This document shows, in pieces, positions 1 to 8,554 of a stretch of 36,815 nucleotides of DNA. Below the pieces are notes generated by a model, which saw only the letters and a program-made list of their open reading frames with translations, did no database searches and was not told the DNA's origin. Origin of the DNA: an uncultured Coriobacteriia bacterium (GTDB lineage: Bacteria > Actinomycetota > Coriobacteriia > Anaerosomatales > PALSA-660); NCBI GenBank assembly GCA_903831865.1, contig CAIKZH010000076.1, forward strand, positions 1-36,815, written 5' to 3'. Each line of letters opens with the position of its first letter. Position 1 is the stretch's first letter. Position numbers and translations under genes: made by a program.

Positions 1-1259
<1,259 letters not shown>

Positions 1260-1547
1260 CTACTTCTCGATGGCGTAGATGTCGTCCACGCGCAGGATCA
1301 GGTAGTCGTCGTCGTCGACCTTGACCTCGTTCGCGGCGTACTTCCCGTAGATCACGGTGTCGCCGACCTTGACGTCCATCGGGACGCGCTTGCCCTCCTC
1401 GGTGAACCGGCCCTCGCCCACGGCCACGACCGTGCCCTTCTGAGGCTTCTCCTTCGCGGCGTCGGGGATGAACAGGCCAGACTTCGTCTGCGCCTCGGCC
1501 TCCGCGGCCTTGACGACCACGCGGTCGCCCAGCGGCTTGAGTTTCAT
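1260..1547 (-). CDS. groES: Co-chaperonin GroES (10 kDa)
   Basis: Lid of the GroEL chamber; a heptamer that caps the ring and drives the folding cycle. The 95-residue protein has the usual family length. The start [13 protein letters not shown], the mobile-loop region around residues 16-33 ([18 protein letters not shown]) and the C-terminal [16 protein letters not shown] are all recognisable. GGAGGGTAGAGC lies directly before the ATG. It is the first gene of the groES-groEL operon, with a roughly 130-nt leader that begins at a CIRCE operator, so HrcA control is expected. Confidence 0.97.
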   Translation of the reverse strand: MKLKPLGDRVVVKAAEAEAQTKSGLFIPDAAKEKPQKGTVVAVGEGRFTEEGKRVPMDVKVGDTVIYGKYAANEVKVDDDDYLILRVDDIYAIEK

Positions 1548-1647
1548 GCTCTACCCTCCATCGTCAGCTTCACTTGCACATCCGACCCGCGCGCTGAGAC
1601 AGCCGCGCGAGGACACGCACCGGGGTTCCTACCCCGATCCACCGATT

Positions 1648-1674
1648 CTGGCACTCTCGACCTCCGAGTGCCAA
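1648..1674. promoter_or_regulatory. CIRCE operator (HrcA binding site)
   Basis: Inverted repeat CTGGCACTC-N9-GAGTGCCAA, close to the CIRCE consensus TTAGCACTC-N9-GAGTGCTAA, with the exact 9-nt spacer. It begins about 12 bp downstream of the -10 box of the groES promoter and so covers the expected transcription start, which suits a repressor. HrcA binds this element in many bacteria and represses groESL and dnaK operons. hrcA itself is not in the window. Confidence 0.9.
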
Positions 1675-1685
1675 GCACCTTGGCG

Positions 1686-1714
1686 ATGATACCCAGACGA
1701 GGGGGGCCGTGCAA
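1686..1714 (-). promoter_or_regulatory. Sigma70-type promoter of groES-groEL
   Basis: On the minus strand a -35 box TTGCAC (1714-1709), a 17-bp spacer and a -10 box TATCAT (1691-1686) are present, a near-consensus housekeeping promoter. It lies between the rimI-tsaD terminator hairpin and the CIRCE element, and transcription would start at about 1679. Confidence 0.75.
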
Positions 1715-1729
1715 GGGTTCGGACCGATA

Positions 1730-1750
1730 TCTGAGCGCGCGGCGCTCAGA
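1730..1750 (-). terminator. Hairpin terminator after rimI-tsaD
   Basis: A perfect 9-bp stem, TCTGAGCGC and GCGCTCAGA, with a 3-nt loop, begins 14 bp past the stop codon of rimI-tsaD and ends before the groES promoter. There is no clear U-run, so Rho-independent strength is uncertain, but the position fits a boundary between the two operons. Confidence 0.6.
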
Positions 1751-1763
1751 TGCGGACACCTGT

Positions 1764-3317
1764 TCAGGCGAGACGCAGGTCGGGGACCGCCTCCGCGTCA
1801 GGCGCGAGAGCGTCCCCCCGCCACAGGCGGAAGTGGGCGGCGGCGGCGATCATGGCCGCATTGTCGGTGCAGAGGTCCAGCGGCGGAACGCTCATGCGGA
1901 CGCCGCGCGATCCCATCGCCGCACGAAGCGCCTCGCGCAGCGCTCGGTTCGCGCCGACTCCGCCTCCCAGAAGGAAGGTCTCGACGCCACACGTCTCCAC
2001 CGCGCGAACAGCCTTGGCGACCTGGACGTCGATGACCGCCGCCTGGAACGAGGCCGCGACGTTCGGCACATCGATGTCGCGGCCGGCTCGCCGCTCCTTG
2101 TCCAGGTAGGTGATGACCGCCGTCTTGAGCCCGGAGAGAGAGAACGCGAAGTCGTCGCTTCGCAGCATCGCTCGCGGGAAGGGGATGGCCGACGCGTCTC
2201 CGGTCTCCGCCAGCAGCGAGATCGCCGGTCCTCCCGGATACCCAAGACCCAGCGCCTTCGCGACCTTGTCGAAGGCCTCTCCCGCGGCGTCGTCCAGGGT
2301 CGAGCCGAGCGTGCGGTACTGGCCCCACGCGGGGACGTGAACGAGAGACGTATGTCCTCCGGAGACGAGCAGGGCGACCAGGGGCGGAGCCACGCTCGGG
2401 TCCGCAAGCACGTTGGCGAAAAGGTGGCCCTCGAGATGGTTGACACCCACGAGCGGCAGGCCGGTGGCCAGAGCCAACCCCTTCGCGTAGCCGACGCCAA
2501 CGACCAGGGCTCCCACGAGCCCGGGCCCGTAGGTGACAGCGATGGCCGTCAGGTCGCGCAGCGTCACGGCGGCGTTGCGAAGTGCCTCGTCGACCACTCC
2601 GACGATCGCCTCCGTGTGCTTTCGCGAGGCGATCTCGGGGACGACGCCGCCGAATCGCCGGTGGAAGTCCACCTGACTGGCCACCACGCTGGAGAGCAGC
2701 TCGCGCCCGTCGCGCAGCACCGCCGCCGCCGTCTCATCGCACGACGACTCGATCGCGAGGATCAGGTCATGCTGCAAGGGCGCGCCCCCCGCGGCTCCGC
2801 CCACCTCGAATGCCCCGAGTGCCGCGCTCGCCCGCTCCTGCAGCGCATGCCGCACTGCGCTCATCGACTCCTCGTCGAGCGGCGTCGTCCACATGACCAG
2901 GGCGTCCTCGCCGGTGTCGGAGTAGTAGCCCCGGCGGACGCCGGCCTCCGTGAACCCCGCCTCGCGATAGAGCGCGATCGCCGGCGCGTTCCCCCGCCGC
3001 ACCTCCAGCGTGAGGCGATCGACACCGGCCTCTGCGGCAGACTCGATGAGGTCCGAGAGCAGGGCTTTGCCGAGTCCTCGCCCCTGGGCGTCCTGCCGGA
3101 CGAGAAGGTTCATCACGTGCCCGTCCGTCGCTGCGATCATCAGGCCCGCATAGCCCACGACACCCCACGGCGAGTCGGCGACGATCCAGTGGCGATGCGC
3201 CTGCGTGAGCTCGTCGACGAACATGCCGCGGCTCCACGGCGAGGGGAACGTGGCCCGCTCGAGCGCGACGACGCGGTCGAGGTCCGCCTTCAGCATGGGG
3301 CGCAGGCGAGCCGTCAT
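1764..3317 (-). CDS. tsaD: RimI-TsaD fusion: S18 N-acetyltransferase plus tRNA t6A37 threonylcarbamoyltransferase
   Basis: A single 517-residue polypeptide carries two enzymes. Residues 1-147 are a GNAT acetyltransferase of the RimI type, with acetyl-CoA loop RQDAQGRGLGKALL (74-87) and RGNAPAIALYREAGF; RimI acetylates the N-terminal alanine of ribosomal protein S18. Residues 148-183 form an Ala/Gly-rich linker. Residues 184-517 are TsaD (Gcp/Kae1 family), with IESSCDETAAAVL, metal-binding NHLEGH (His294 and His298), LLVSGGHTSL and the C-terminal CTDNAAMIAAAAH. TsaD transfers the threonylcarbamoyl group to A37 of ANN-decoding tRNAs, working with TsaB and TsaE. The start overlaps the tsaB stop by 4 nt (ATGA), which suggests translational coupling. 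In most bacteria the two are separate adjacent genes; no stop or frameshift is seen at the joint. Confidence 0.95.
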   Translation of the reverse strand: MTARLRPMLKADLDRVVALERATFPSPWSRGMFVDELTQAHRHWIVADSPWGVVGYAGLMIAATDGHVMNLLVRQDAQGRGLGKALLSDLIESAAEAGVDRLTLEVRRGNAPAIALYREAGFTEAGVRRGYYSDTGEDALVMWTTPLDEESMSAVRHALQERASAALGAFEVGGAAGGAPLQHDLILAIESSCDETAAAVLRDGRELLSSVVASQVDFHRRFGGVVPEIASRKHTEAIVGVVDEALRNAAVTLRDLTAIAVTYGPGLVGALVVGVGYAKGLALATGLPLVGVNHLEGHLFANVLADPSVAPPLVALLVSGGHTSLVHVPAWGQYRTLGSTLDDAAGEAFDKVAKALGLGYPGGPAISLLAETGDASAIPFPRAMLRSDDFAFSLSGLKTAVITYLDKERRAGRDIDVPNVAASFQAAVIDVQVAKAVRAVETCGVETFLLGGGVGANRALREALRAAMGSRGVRMSVPPLDLCTDNAAMIAAAAHFRLWRGDALAPDAEAVPDLRLA

Positions 3318-4090
3318 CGCGGGACCGGGTCCGGTCCGGCGACGCCGTTGTCGGAGACGCTGTCGCTCCGCCCGCTGCGGGAACGCTCAGTCTCCTCCGC
3401 ATCGGACAGGCGGGTGTAGACGGGCAGCAGCGTACCGGGGTCCCCGTCGCCGAGAGTCCCGGCCGCACGCCCCCGCCAGGCCGCCAGGAGCAGCGACTCG
3501 CCCGTCGGCGCCCACATCGACTCGGGCGCGACCTGCGCCCGCCCGCCGAGAGCATCCTCGAAGACGCTCCGGTACTTGCGCAGCCCGCCGCCCGCCAGCA
3601 GCAGCGGGCGATCCAGAGCCGACCACCTCTCGGCGATGCGTTCCGGGCTGGAGACCTCGTCCGGGCCTGTGCGGTCCACGCGCCCGCCCGAGATGTCGAA
3701 GGCGGCGGGGTAGACCTCGCCACGCATCGCGTCCCCAAGCACACCCAGGAGCGTCTCGGAAAGGGCGAAGCGCTCAGCAACAGCATCGAGCGTCCCGACT
3801 CCGAGCAAGGGCACGCCAAGCCCCTGTGCGATGCCTTTCGCAGTCGCGACCCCGATGCGCACGCCGGTGAAGGACCCGGGACCGCGCCCGACCACCACCG
3901 CTCCGACGTCCGCGATCACATGTCCGCTCGACTCTAGGAGCCGCATGATGCTGGGGACGAGATGCGTGAGCGCTGCGCGCGGCGCCTCCAGGTTCGTCTC
4001 CGCGATGAGCGAAGCGCCCTCGTCGCGGATCTCCCCCAGCGCGACCGCGGTCATGGAGGTCGATGTATCGAGGGCCAGGGTGAGGGTCAT
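3314..4090 (-). CDS. tsaB: tRNA t6A37 biosynthesis protein TsaB
   Basis: Partner of TsaD in the bacterial threonylcarbamoyl-adenosine complex; an inactive ASKHA-fold relative of TsaD. The 258-residue protein starts MTLTLALDTSTSMTAVAL and contains the TsaB signature GRGPGSFTGVRIGVA at about residues 69-83. The ATG at 4090 is chosen because it overlaps the tsaE stop as ATGA and begins the conserved fold; the frame is open further upstream, but that stretch is a shadow of tsaE. The C-terminal 30 residues are Ser/Arg/Asp-rich and probably disordered. It sits in the operon tsaE-tsaB-rimI/tsaD. Confidence 0.93.
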   Translation of the reverse strand: MTLTLALDTSTSMTAVALGEIRDEGASLIAETNLEAPRAALTHLVPSIMRLLESSGHVIADVGAVVVGRGPGSFTGVRIGVATAKGIAQGLGVPLLGVGTLDAVAERFALSETLLGVLGDAMRGEVYPAAFDISGGRVDRTGPDEVSSPERIAERWSALDRPLLLAGGGLRKYRSVFEDALGGRAQVAPESMWAPTGESLLLAAWRGRAAGTLGDGDPGTLLPVYTRLSDAEETERSRSGRSDSVSDNGVAGPDPVPR

Positions 4091-4581
4091 GGCCTGTCGA
4101 CCTCGGAGTGCCAGACTTCCAGCCATCTCCGGGCGAGGTCGCGCCCACGAGGGCCCGTCGCGCACGGGGCCAGAGACCGACGCGTCTCGTCGATCGCGGC
4201 GAACACGACGTCGAGCCGGTCCCCCGGCATCTCGGACGGGAACCGGTCGGCCCACTCCACCGCAGCGACGCCTCCTGACTCCAGCGCCTCGCGGAAGTCG
4301 ATGTCCACGAGCTCCTCGAGGCGATCGAGGCGGTAGAGGTCGAAGTGAAAGAAGGGCAGGCGCCCGCCGCGGTGCACGAGCAGCAGGTTGAAGGTGGGGC
4401 TCGGGACGGGGCCTTCGACGCCGAGCCCTTCGGCCAGGCCCTGAGCAAAGACCGTCTTCCCCGCGCCGAGCCCGCCGATGAGACCGATCACGTCGTCCGG
4501 ACGTGCCAGCGCGCCCAGCAGCACGCCCGCCCGGCCGGTCTCCGAGGCGCTCGACGTGTCTATCGTGTCGCGTGATCCCAT
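4087..4581 (-). CDS. tsaE: tRNA t6A37 biosynthesis ATPase TsaE
   Basis: A P-loop ATPase that resets the TsaB-TsaD complex during t6A formation. The protein has 164 residues, within the family range. Walker A GGLGAGKT is at 36-43, followed by the family motifs SPTFNLLLVHRGG, FHFDLYRLD and VEWADRFP. The ATG at 4581 follows GGAGGCGGG, whereas the upstream extension of the frame is a shadow of the glycosylase gene. It lies 10 bp downstream of the glycosylase stop and overlaps tsaB by 4 nt. Confidence 0.93.
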   Translation of the reverse strand: MGSRDTIDTSSASETGRAGVLLGALARPDDVIGLIGGLGAGKTVFAQGLAEGLGVEGPVPSPTFNLLLVHRGGRLPFFHFDLYRLDRLEELVDIDFREALESGGVAAVEWADRFPSEMPGDRLDVVFAAIDETRRSLAPCATGPRGRDLARRWLEVWHSEVDRP

Positions 4582-4591
4582 CCCGCCTCCG

Positions 4592-5323
4592 CTAGAACAG
4601 CGCGCCCTGGCTGGGGTCGCCATGCGACAGGCCCGGGGCCTCCGACGCCGGATCGGACAGATCCGCTGGCTGCCGATCTTGCACTGCCGGTGCGGCGCCA
4701 GACGCGAGCGGCGCCTCTGGCGTCTGGGCGCTCGCACTCGTCGCCCCGTCACGCCTGTCGTCGCAGACGGCCCGAAGCCGTTTGAAGTCCTCGAAGAGCA
4801 CGTCACGTTTCGATGCGTCGTAAAGCGCGGCGGCGGGATGGAACACGGGCACCACCCGGATGTCGCCCACATGGTAGAGCCGGCCCCGCAGGGCGGAGAT
4901 CGGAACCTCCGTGTCGAGCAGCCAGTGGGCCGAGAAGCGACCGAGCGTCGCCACCACGCGGGGGGCGATCAACTCCATCTGACGCCTGAGGAACGGGGTG
5001 CACGTCTCGATCTCGAGGGGCAGAGGATCGCGATTGCCGGGAGGCCGACACTTCACGACGTTCGCGATGTAGACCTGACTCCTCTCGAGTCCGATCGACT
5101 GCAGCAACTCGTCGAGGAAGCGGCCCGCGGCGCCCACGAAAGGCGCGCCCTCGAGATCCTCGTTGCGCCCGGGGGCCTCGCCGACGAACATCAACTCGGC
5201 CCGCGGATTGCCCGACCCGAAGACGACCTGAGTGCGCGTGGATCCCAGCGGGCAGCGGTGGCAGTCGCCGATGTGCTCACAGAGGGCCCGGAGGTCGGGA
5301 CAGTCGCCCGAGCCTACAGCCAC
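4592..5323 (-). CDS. Family 4 uracil-DNA glycosylase (4Fe-4S)
   Basis: Removes uracil from DNA at the first step of base excision repair. The 243-residue product has the family-4 motifs [20 protein letters not shown] (48-67), [13 protein letters not shown] and HPAAALY. Four cysteines, C21, C24, C92 and C108, are placed as the ligands of the iron-sulfur cluster of this family. The start is a GTG at 5323 lying inside the 3' end of the nitroreductase gene (10-nt overlap), with GGAGG seven bases before it. Residues from about 195 on are a low-complexity Ala/Pro/Ser tail that ends in QGALF, resembling a sliding-clamp binding peptide. It shares a transcript with the nitroreductase upstream and tsaE downstream. 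Confidence 0.92.
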   Translation of the reverse strand: MAVGSGDCPDLRALCEHIGDCHRCPLGSTRTQVVFGSGNPRAELMFVGEAPGRNEDLEGAPFVGAAGRFLDELLQSIGLERSQVYIANVVKCRPPGNRDPLPLEIETCTPFLRRQMELIAPRVVATLGRFSAHWLLDTEVPISALRGRLYHVGDIRVVPVFHPAAALYDASKRDVLFEDFKRLRAVCDDRRDGATSASAQTPEAPLASGAAPAVQDRQPADLSDPASEAPGLSHGDPSQGALF

Positions 5324-5829
5324 GTGGTGACCTCCTCGAGGGGCCGCCGCGTCGGCTTCGCGGCCGACTCCGCCGAGCGGCCCACCGGGAGGACCGCGAC
5401 GGGCGTGATGGGACGGGGCGCCCCGATGGCCTCGCGCACCGCGCTCTCGTCGAACGCGCCGACCCAGCACGACGCGAGCCCCCGGTCGACGGCGGCGAGA
5501 AGCAGCGTCTGCACCGCTGCGGCCGTGTCCTGGATGGCGTACAACTGCTCGCCGCGAGCGCCATAGCGGGCGGCGCACGGTCGCGGATCGACGCAGACGA
5601 CGATGACGACCGGTGCGGCGCTCGCCCACTTCTGTCCGACGGCGGCGGCCAGGCGCTCGCGGGCCTCCGGAGAGCGCACCACGTAGAAGCGCCACGGCTG
5701 GATGTTGCCTGCCGTGGGCGCGGACACGGCGGCGTGCAGCAGGGCCCGGACCTCGCCGTCGCTCACCGGCACCCTGGGGTTGAAGTGACGCACGCTGCGT
5801 CGGCCGGAGATGACCTCGGCGAACTCCAT
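5314..5829 (-). CDS. Nitroreductase-family flavoprotein
   Basis: FMN-dependent oxidoreductase of the nitroreductase fold; the substrate cannot be told from sequence. The 171-residue protein has the N-terminal FMN-phosphate motif SGRRSVRHFNPRVPVSDGEV, then APTAGNIQPWRFYVV and the C-terminal half GLASCWVGAFDE. The length is that of the short single-domain class, which usually forms homodimers. AAGGGA precedes the ATG. It is the first gene of the minus-strand cluster leading to tsaD and is divergent from the unknown gene at 5987; its 3' end overlaps the glycosylase start by 10 nt. Confidence 0.9.
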   Translation of the reverse strand: MEFAEVISGRRSVRHFNPRVPVSDGEVRALLHAAVSAPTAGNIQPWRFYVVRSPEARERLAAAVGQKWASAAPVVIVVCVDPRPCAARYGARGEQLYAIQDTAAAVQTLLLAAVDRGLASCWVGAFDESAVREAIGAPRPITPVAVLPVGRSAESAAKPTRRPLEEVTTWL

Positions 5830-5986
5830 CTCGCTTCCCTTCGAACAGATCGGCGCACCGCGACACGATCCGCGGCACAGACTGGAGACGCGACATCAGC
5901 CATTCTAGATGAAGGTGCGCGAGGCCCCTCCTGCAGGAACGGGGGGTCGGGTGTCGAAACCTGTTCCGCGAGAGGAGTGTGGGTCC
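5830..5986. promoter_or_regulatory. Divergent intergenic region with possible promoters
   Basis: This 157-bp gap separates the minus-strand nitroreductase cluster from the plus-strand unknown gene, so both need promoters here. A minus-strand -10-like TAGAAT is visible at 5907-5902, but no good -35 box sits 16-18 bp upstream of it. No convincing plus-strand pair was found. AGAGGAG at 5971-5977 is the ribosome binding site of the plus-strand gene. Confidence 0.3.
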
Positions 5987-6334
5987 ATGGGCAGCGGAAA
6001 GCAGCGTCCCGAGGTCACAGACGAGGAGATCGGGATACGGACCTTCCAGATGCGCAAGGCGCGAGCGGTCGAGCGCGCCGTCGAGCGCATCCGCCAGGGC
6101 CTCAAGGACGACTGGCCCAAGTTCACCGAGCCAGAGATAGAGGCACTCGGCTTCGTCCTCGGCGAGCTTTGGGCGTACATCAAGCACACCGACTGGGACG
6201 AGCTGAGGTTCAGCGCGCTCACCGTCACCGACGTGCGACGCATCCTCAACTACTCGCGTGAGCTCGTGAACCGCAAGCGCAACGCCGTCGACGTTCTCCA
6301 GGACGTTGACAGCGTCATCACAGCGAAGAGCTAG
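5987..6334 (+). CDS. Conserved-looking small helical protein of unknown function
   Basis: The only plus-strand gene in the window; I do not recognise the family. The 115-residue product is acidic and basic throughout, with long amphipathic helices (for example TFQMRKARAVERAVERIRQG and LNYSRELVNRKRNAVDVL), no signal peptide and no membrane segment, so a soluble, mostly alpha-helical protein is likely. The middle holds aromatic residues (GELWAYIKHTDWDELRFS) that may form a core. The ATG at 5987 has AGAGGAG nine bases upstream; an in-frame GTG at 5951 is a weaker alternative. Codon composition looks like real coding sequence and the opposite-strand reading does not. It converges on atpD across a strong hairpin. 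Confidence 0.75.
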   Translation: MGSGKQRPEVTDEEIGIRTFQMRKARAVERAVERIRQGLKDDWPKFTEPEIEALGFVLGELWAYIKHTDWDELRFSALTVTDVRRILNYSRELVNRKRNAVDVLQDVDSVITAKS

Positions 6335-6360
6335 CGCGGCCCACCCAAGAGGCACAGACG

Positions 6361-6395
6361 AGGCGGTCCGCCGCCCCCCGGCTGGCGGGCCGCCT
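6361..6395. terminator. Bidirectional hairpin terminator between convergent genes
   Basis: A 12-bp stem, AGGCGGTCCGCC and GGCGGGCCGCCT (one T-G wobble), closes an 11-nt loop. It lies 26 bp after the plus-strand unknown gene and 41 bp after the atpD stop on the minus strand. There is no U-tract on either side, as is common in GC-rich genomes. Confidence 0.65.
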
Positions 6396-6436
6396 CAACG
6401 ATCACTTCGAGTGCAGGGGCACGCCTCGACGCGCAG

Positions 6437-7087
6437 TTATGCGGCTCCGGGCACGCTCTTCCTGCTCTCGATCTTCTTCTTGACCTTCTTCAAGCGGAAC
6501 AGGTCTTCTCGCGCCCGCTCGTCCAGAGTCATCCGGATGTAGGCGACCTGCTCCCGAAGCGCCGGCACGGTGATCTGCTCGAGCGCGTTCACCCGCCGGT
6601 TGGTCTTCTGGATCTCCTCACCGAGACGCTTCAACCTGGTCTCGATGTCGGCGTAGGCGATGATCACGTCGAGGATGCGCTCGAAACGGTCGGCGGTCTC
6701 GTCGATCCTGCTCGAGACCCCGGTGATCGAGTAGCCGCGCGTGAACGAGCTGCGCACCGGGCTCTCGCCCTTGGTCACGACCGGGACGGACACTCCCATG
6801 ATCTTCGTACCGGTCATGTCCACGACGACGTCGCCCTTGGTGGCCATCGCGACCGACCTGACGGACACGTTGCCGTCCACCGACTTGGCCACCGCCAGCG
6901 AGTACTGCGCGTCCGAGACGGCACGCTGCAGAGTCGTGGAGAGACGCAGCGTCTCGTCCATGACCGACATGAACTCGATCAGCAGAGCGTCCCGCTTCTG
7001 CTTGAGCAGGTCCATGCCCTGCTCGGCGAGCTGGATCTGACTTCGCCTTTCGAGAAGCTCTGACCTGGTGGGCCGGACCTCTTCCAT
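6437..7087 (-). CDS. atpD: V/A-type ATPase subunit D (central stalk)
   Basis: Rotor shaft of the V1/A1 motor, transmitting rotation between the A3B3 head and the membrane ring. The 216-residue protein has the family start RPTRSELLERRSQIQLAEQG, a long N-terminal helix with KQKRDALLIEF, and a matching C-terminal helix with RRVNALEQITVPAL, which form the antiparallel coiled coil. It is the last gene of the operon, 6 bp downstream of atpB, and ends before the hairpin at 6361-6395. Confidence 0.94.
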   Translation of the reverse strand: MEEVRPTRSELLERRSQIQLAEQGMDLLKQKRDALLIEFMSVMDETLRLSTTLQRAVSDAQYSLAVAKSVDGNVSVRSVAMATKGDVVVDMTGTKIMGVSVPVVTKGESPVRSSFTRGYSITGVSSRIDETADRFERILDVIIAYADIETRLKRLGEEIQKTNRRVNALEQITVPALREQVAYIRMTLDERAREDLFRLKKVKKKIESRKSVPGAA

Positions 7088-7093
7088 GGCTGT

Positions 7094-8554
7094 CTACGCG
7101 TCCGCATCCGTGGCGGGGGCCGCGGCGGCTTCGGTGGCCTGGGGTTCCGCGGCGTGCGGGTGGTACTTCGGGATGAAGTCCCTCACGCGCTTCAGCTCGC
7201 CCATGGGAAGTCCCGCGAGCAGTTCCCAGCTGATGGTGAGCGTCTCCTCGATGGAGCGGCCCTCCTCGCCCTGCCCGACGATGTCCTTCTCGAAATCGTC
7301 CGCGAAGCGCAGGTAGCGGCGGTCCGTGTCTGAGAGCGCCTCCTCGCCGACGATCGCGACGAGCCGGCGCAGGTCGCGACCCTGTGCGTAGGCGGCGTAG
7401 AGCTGGTTCGCGACGGCGCGATGATCCTCGCGCGTCTTACCCTCGCCGATGCCGAGGTTCATCAGGCGGCTCAGGCACGGCAGCACGTCGATGGGCGGAT
7501 ACACGCCGCGCCGGTGCAGCTGCCGCGAGAGCACGATCTGGCCCTCGGTGATGTACCCGGTGAGGTCCGGGATGGGGTGCGTGATGTCGTCGTCGGGCAT
7601 CGTGAGGATCGGGAGCTGCGTGACCGAGCCCGGATTGTCCTTGATCCTGCCGGCACGCTCGTAGATGGTCGAGAGGTCCGTGTACATGTAGCCGGGGTAG
7701 CCGCGGCGGCCAGGCACTTCCTCGCGCGCCGTGGAGACCTCGCGCAGCGCCTCGCAGTAGTTCGTCATGTCCGACAGGACGACGAGCACCTGCATCCCCT
7801 TCTCGAACGCGAGGTACTCGGCCACCGTGAGGGCCACCTTCGGCGTCAGGAGTCGCTCGACCGTCGGGTCGTCGGCCAGGTTGAGGAAGAAGACGACGCG
7901 CTCGAGCGCGCCGGTGTCCTCGAACTGCTGCATGAAGTAAGCGGCCTCGCGATGGGTGATGCCCATCGCCCCGAACACGATGGCGAACTCCTCGCCCGAG
8001 TAGACTTTCGCCTGGCGCACGATCTGGGCGGCCAGCTCGTTGGCCGGAAGGCCCGAGCCGGAGAAGATGGGCAGCTTCTGGCCCCGCACGAGCGTGTTGA
8101 GCCCGTCGATGGCGGAGACGCCGGTCTCGATGAAGTCCGCGGGCTTGTCGCGGCGGTACGGGTTGATCGGCGCGCCGGTGATGTCTAGGCGCTTCTCAGG
8201 GATGACGGGGGCTCCCCCGTCGATCGGCTTCCCCGTCCCGTTGAGGATGCGCCCAAGCAGCTCGGGCGCCACCTCCACCTTCGCGACCTCCTCCAGGAAG
8301 CGGACCGAGGTGCGGTCCACGTCGATACCGCGTGTGCCCTCGAAGACCTGGATGACCGCGATGTCGCCGTTGATCTCGAGCACCTGCCCGCTGCGCACGC
8401 TGAGGTCGGGCATCTCGATGGAGACCATCTCGTTGTACGCGACGTCGTGCACGTTGTGGACGAAGATCAGCGGACCGGTAACGTACTCGAGGGTCCGGTA
8501 GTCGGTCGAGAGCAGGGAGCGGCTCGGCGCGGCCTCTGCTGCGGTCGGCGGCAT
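7094..8554 (-). CDS. atpB: V/A-type ATPase subunit B (non-catalytic head subunit)
   Basis: Forms the alternating A3B3 hexamer; nucleotide binding is regulatory rather than catalytic. The 486-residue protein has the family blocks [57 protein letters not shown] in place of a canonical Walker A, and [20 protein letters not shown]. Its ATG directly follows the atpA stop without a gap. The first 12 residues and the last 20 (Ala-rich, Glu/Asp) look disordered. Confidence 0.96.
   Translation of the reverse strand: MPPTAAEAAPSRSLLSTDYRTLEYVTGPLIFVHNVHDVAYNEMVSIEMPDLSVRSGQVLEINGDIAVIQVFEGTRGIDVDRTSVRFLEEVAKVEVAPELLGRILNGTGKPIDGGAPVIPEKRLDITGAPINPYRRDKPADFIETGVSAIDGLNTLVRGQKLPIFSGSGLPANELAAQIVRQAKVYSGEEFAIVFGAMGITHREAAYFMQQFEDTGALERVVFFLNLADDPTVERLLTPKVALTVAEYLAFEKGMQVLVVLSDMTNYCEALREVSTAREEVPGRRGYPGYMYTDLSTIYERAGRIKDNPGSVTQLPILTMPDDDITHPIPDLTGYITEGQIVLSRQLHRRGVYPPIDVLPCLSRLMNLGIGEGKTREDHRAVANQLYAAYAQGRDLRRLVAIVGEEALSDTDRRYLRFADDFEKDIVGQGEEGRSIEETLTISWELLAGLPMGELKRVRDFIPKYHPHAAEPQATEAAAAPATDADA

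Noticed and set aside
1668-3419. Long open frame on the plus strand opposite rimI-tsaD
   Set aside because: It is antisense to a clearly conserved gene, has Arg/Gly/Asp-rich composition typical of GC-rich shadows and shows no domain. The same holds for long plus-strand frames at 8447-10258, 12460-13677, 19433-20758, 21674-23296, 26228-28234, 30018-31712 and 31489-33165.
4092-4112. A GAGTGCCA half-site like the right arm of CIRCE, at the tsaE/tsaB junction
   Set aside because: There is no matching left arm at the 9-nt spacing, and it lies inside coding sequence.
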